Source: Streptomyces mobaraensis (lineage in GTDB: Bacteria > Actinomycetota > Actinomycetes > Streptomycetales > Streptomycetaceae). From it: DNA of 64,000 bases. The notes beneath the pieces were generated by a model that did no database searches, was not told the DNA's origin, and saw only the letters and a program-made list of their open reading frames with translations. Location: assembly GCF_020099395.1 (NCBI RefSeq), contig NZ_CP083590.1, positions 6,634,001 through 6,698,000 on the forward strand, written 5' to 3'. Each line of letters opens with the position of its first letter. The stretch's first letter is position 1. Positions 61,866 through 64,000 of the stretch are shown here, one piece after another. The position numbers and the translations under genes were made by a program.

Positions 61866-63272
61866 ATGACGGAAATTCTCGCGTCGAGGGCGATAGCCGC
61901 CGACGAATCGTCCGAGGCGTCCGTGGAGAGCGTCACCGGGCACCCCGCCTGGTCACAGCTCAAGGACGCCGTCGAGACGATCAGGCCGTGGCAGTCCGCC
62001 GACGGCTCGATCGACCTGGAAGCCGACGGCGCCCCGCCGGGCGAGCTCGTACGGGCCGAGGTCGAGCGCGTCGTCGCCGCCGTCGAGCAGCTCTCCCCGC
62101 TCCTCCCGCACGACGCCGAGTACCACGCCGCCCTCGTCTCCGACCTGCGGAAATGGGCGGACGCCGGCTTCGCCGTGCCGGACTTCCTGGACGCGCTGCT
62201 CGCCTTCCGCCCCGCCGAGCGGCGCGTCGACGGCCGGCAGCACCTGGTCGTCTTCCCCATGTACACCCAGAACGGCAACCCGGACCGCAACCTGGAGGCC
62301 GTCGTCCTGCGCCTGGTGTGGCCCGAGTGGCTCTCGGAGCTGGAGCGCACCCGCTACGACAACCCCCTCTTCCTCGGCATCACCTTCGAGGACTTCACGG
62401 CGGGCTACGACACCAACTCCGCGGTCCTCTTCCCGGAGACCATCGCCGTCCGCGAGGCCCCCGACCGCTTCACCTGGGGCGGCATCTTCTGCGACCGCGA
62501 GGCCGCCCGCTTCCGCCGGGTGACCGAGGCGGCCGTGGACATCCTCGGCCTGGAGCTCCCGGACGACATCGCCGCCATGCTGGACGACCAGGAGCGCTGC
62601 CAGCAGGCGTTCGTCCTCTGGGACATGATCCACGACCGGACGCACAGCCACGGCGACCTGCCGTTCGACCCCTTCATGATCAAGCAGCGGCAGCCGTTCT
62701 GGATGTACGGCCTGGAGGAGCTGCGCTGCGACCTCACCGCCTTCAAGGAGGCCGTGAAGCTGGAGGCCGACGGCTACGCCCAGGGCCGCGACGTGCAGTA
62801 CGCCGTGCTCTTCGACCGGATGTTCCGCTTCCCGGTCACCGGCGAGCGCGTCCGCAACTACGACGGCCTCGGCGGCCAGCTCCTCTTCGCCTACCTGCAC
62901 CGGAACGACGTCGTACGCTGGACGGACAACACCCTCCACATCGACTGGGACCGCGCTTCCCGGGTCACGAACCAGCTGTGCGGCGAGATCGAGAAGCTCT
63001 ACCGCGACGGCATCGACCGCCCCAAGCTCGTCCACTGGCTCGCCGCCTACGAGCTCGTCTCCACGTACCTGGCCCCGCACCCCGGCTCCACCTGGGCCAA
63101 GGGCCCCGACGCCCTGGACCTCAGCCTGCCGCCGCGCAAGCTCGTGGACGACGTGCTTCCGGACGAGTTCCCGCTCAGCATGTTCTACGAGGCCCTTGCC
63201 AAGAAGCTGCGTACCGTGATCGCCTCGACCAAGGGGATCACCGCGGCGAGCGTGGCGAAGGTGGCCGCGTGA
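61866..63272 (+). CDS. DUF6421 family protein
   Basis: 468 aa with GGAAGGGG upstream of the ATG. A soluble protein rich in aromatic and acidic residues with conserved-looking stretches LVVFPMYTQNGNPDRNLEAV, WGGIFCDREAARFRRVTEAA, and MIHDRTHSHGDLPFDPFM (a His-rich possible metal site). I recognise it as the actinobacterial DUF6421 family, function unknown. The downstream SDR gene overlaps its stop or follows closely, so the two belong to one operon, probably an oxidoreductive pathway. The leader region suggests regulated translation. Confidence 0.8.
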   Translation: MTEILASRAIAADESSEASVESVTGHPAWSQLKDAVETIRPWQSADGSIDLEADGAPPGELVRAEVERVVAAVEQLSPLLPHDAEYHAALVSDLRKWADAGFAVPDFLDALLAFRPAERRVDGRQHLVVFPMYTQNGNPDRNLEAVVLRLVWPEWLSELERTRYDNPLFLGITFEDFTAGYDTNSAVLFPETIAVREAPDRFTWGGIFCDREAARFRRVTEAAVDILGLELPDDIAAMLDDQERCQQAFVLWDMIHDRTHSHGDLPFDPFMIKQRQPFWMYGLEELRCDLTAFKEAVKLEADGYAQGRDVQYAVLFDRMFRFPVTGERVRNYDGLGGQLLFAYLHRNDVVRWTDNTLHIDWDRASRVTNQLCGEIEKLYRDGIDRPKLVHWLAAYELVSTYLAPHPGSTWAKGPDALDLSLPPRKLVDDVLPDEFPLSMFYEALAKKLRTVIASTKGITAASVAKVAA

Positions 63273-63343
63273 GCACCGGGAACAGCGCGGGGACCACGGA
63301 GAACAGCGCGGGGAACCTCGCGGGGAACGAGGAGGCGAAGACC

Positions 63344-64000
63344 ATGAGCACTCCGACCAACGGCGACGGCCGGCTGGACGGCGCCGTCGTGGCGGTGGCG
63401 GGAGCGGCCGGCCCGGCCGGCCGCGCGGCCCTGCTGCGGCTGGCCGAGGCGGGGGCGACGGTCGTCGCCGCCGACGCGGACGCGGCCCGCCTCGCCGAGG
63501 CGGTGGACGCGGCCCGCTACGCCCACGGCGGCGCCACCGTCATCGGCGACACCGTCGACCTCCTCGACCTGGACGCCACCCGCGCCTGGGCCGACCGCAC
63601 GGAGAAGGAGTTCGGGCGCGTCGACGGCCTGGTCCACCTGGTGGGCGGCTGGCGCGGCTCGGCCACCTTCGCCGAGACCGACCCCGCCGACTGGGAGCTG
63701 CTGGAGAAGCTGCTCATCCGTACGGTCCAGCACACCTCGCTGGCCTTCGAGGGTGCCCTCAGCCGCAGCGGCAACGGCCGGTATGTGCTGGTCAGCGCGG
63801 CCGGGGCGAGCAAGCCCACCGCGGGCAACGCCGCGTACGCCGCCGCCAAGTCCGCCGCCGAGGCGTGGACGCTCGCCCTCGGGGACGCGTTCCGCAAGGC
63901 GGGCGGGGACGACGGACCGGCGGCCGCCGCCACCATCGTGATCATCAAGGCCCTGGTGCACGACGCCATGCGTGCCGAGCGCCCCAACGCCAAGTTCGCG
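63344..64000 (+). CDS. Short-chain dehydrogenase (partial, 3' end off window)
   Basis: 219 visible codons from ATG 63344, chosen for GAGGAGG 8 nt upstream; GTG 63269, overlapping the DUF6421 stop (GTGA), would add a repetitive 25-residue Asn/Gly/Ser leader. SDR features: VAVAGAAGPAGRAALLRL (a modified dinucleotide loop), VHLVGGWRG in place of NNAG, VLVSAAGASKPTAGNAAYAAAKSAAE with Ser, Tyr and Lys. The atypical glycine motif suggests an extended or divergent SDR. It forms an operon with DUF6421. Confidence 0.85.
   Translation, partial: MSTPTNGDGRLDGAVVAVAGAAGPAGRAALLRLAEAGATVVAADADAARLAEAVDAARYAHGGATVIGDTVDLLDLDATRAWADRTEKEFGRVDGLVHLVGGWRGSATFAETDPADWELLEKLLIRTVQHTSLAFEGALSRSGNGRYVLVSAAGASKPTAGNAAYAAAKSAAEAWTLALGDAFRKAGGDDGPAAAATIVIIKALVHDAMRAERPNAKFA

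Overview
The window looks like chromosomal DNA from a Streptomyces-type actinomycete. GC is very high, third codon positions are almost all G or C, GTG starts and 1-4 bp stop/start overlaps are common, and it carries families typical of the genus: a conservon (cvnA-D plus P450), DUF397, a YafY/WYL regulator, a SpoIIE-type phosphatase, MutA/MutB/MeaB and Ku. No rRNA, tRNA, CRISPR array, IS element or complete phage was recognised. Most of the region is chromosomal housekeeping or conditional genes. Lower-GC or patchy segments lie near 9.3-10.0 kb, 11.5 kb and 48.6-49.8 kb.

Layout. 0-8.5 kb: partial EamA exporter divergent from a LysR regulator, two conserved hypothetical genes, a HipA-like kinase/DUF3037 pair, two short-chain dehydrogenases behind a clear promoter and palindrome, and uracil-DNA glycosylase. 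8.5-15.7 kb: DUF3224 protein, secreted ricin-type lectin, YafY regulator, collagen-like lipoprotein, DinB-type enzyme, Gfo/Idh/MocA oxidoreductase and apolipoprotein N-acyltransferase. 16.2-22.7 kb: a prenyl-diphosphate-type C-methyltransferase and a terpene synthase run tail-to-tail into a conservon (sensor kinase, roadblock, DUF742, GTPase) that ends in a CYP157-like P450 with EQTLW where ExxR is expected. 23.2-28.1 kb: a large ATPase/TPR regulator gene interrupted by an amber codon, then Ku and a LigD-type polymerase (a minimal NHEJ pair).

28.3-39.4 kb: PHP/Pol X-like protein, lipase-maturation-factor-like membrane protein, PAS-GAF-PP2C-HATPase phosphatase, TetR, a hypothetical gene, and the methylmalonyl-CoA mutase operon mutA-mutB-meaB. 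39.5-45.5 kb: TetR/hydrolase operon, ArsR plus quinone reductase, orphan DUF397, SnoaL-like protein, a rifampin-monooxygenase-like gene behind a near-perfect rifamycin-associated element, and a GH25 muramidase. 45.5-57.1 kb: HAD hydrolase, secretory lipase, a 30-aa Cys/His protein next to an APH-like kinase, MazG-like protein, secreted protein, GNAT, APC permease, TPR-like protein and an ECF sigma operon. 57.3-64 kb: glycine-rich secreted protein, M56 peptidase, DUF5134 membrane protein, VOC protein, GNAT, and DUF6421 plus a partial SDR preceded by a short leader ORF.

A family of large intergenic hairpin repeats (about 25.9, 28.1, 48.2, 50.1 and 58.6 kb) sits at gene ends across the window. 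The best candidates for new biology are the methyltransferase/terpene synthase/conservon locus, the RAE-driven monooxygenase, the 30-aa protein/kinase pair, and the DUF6421 leader.
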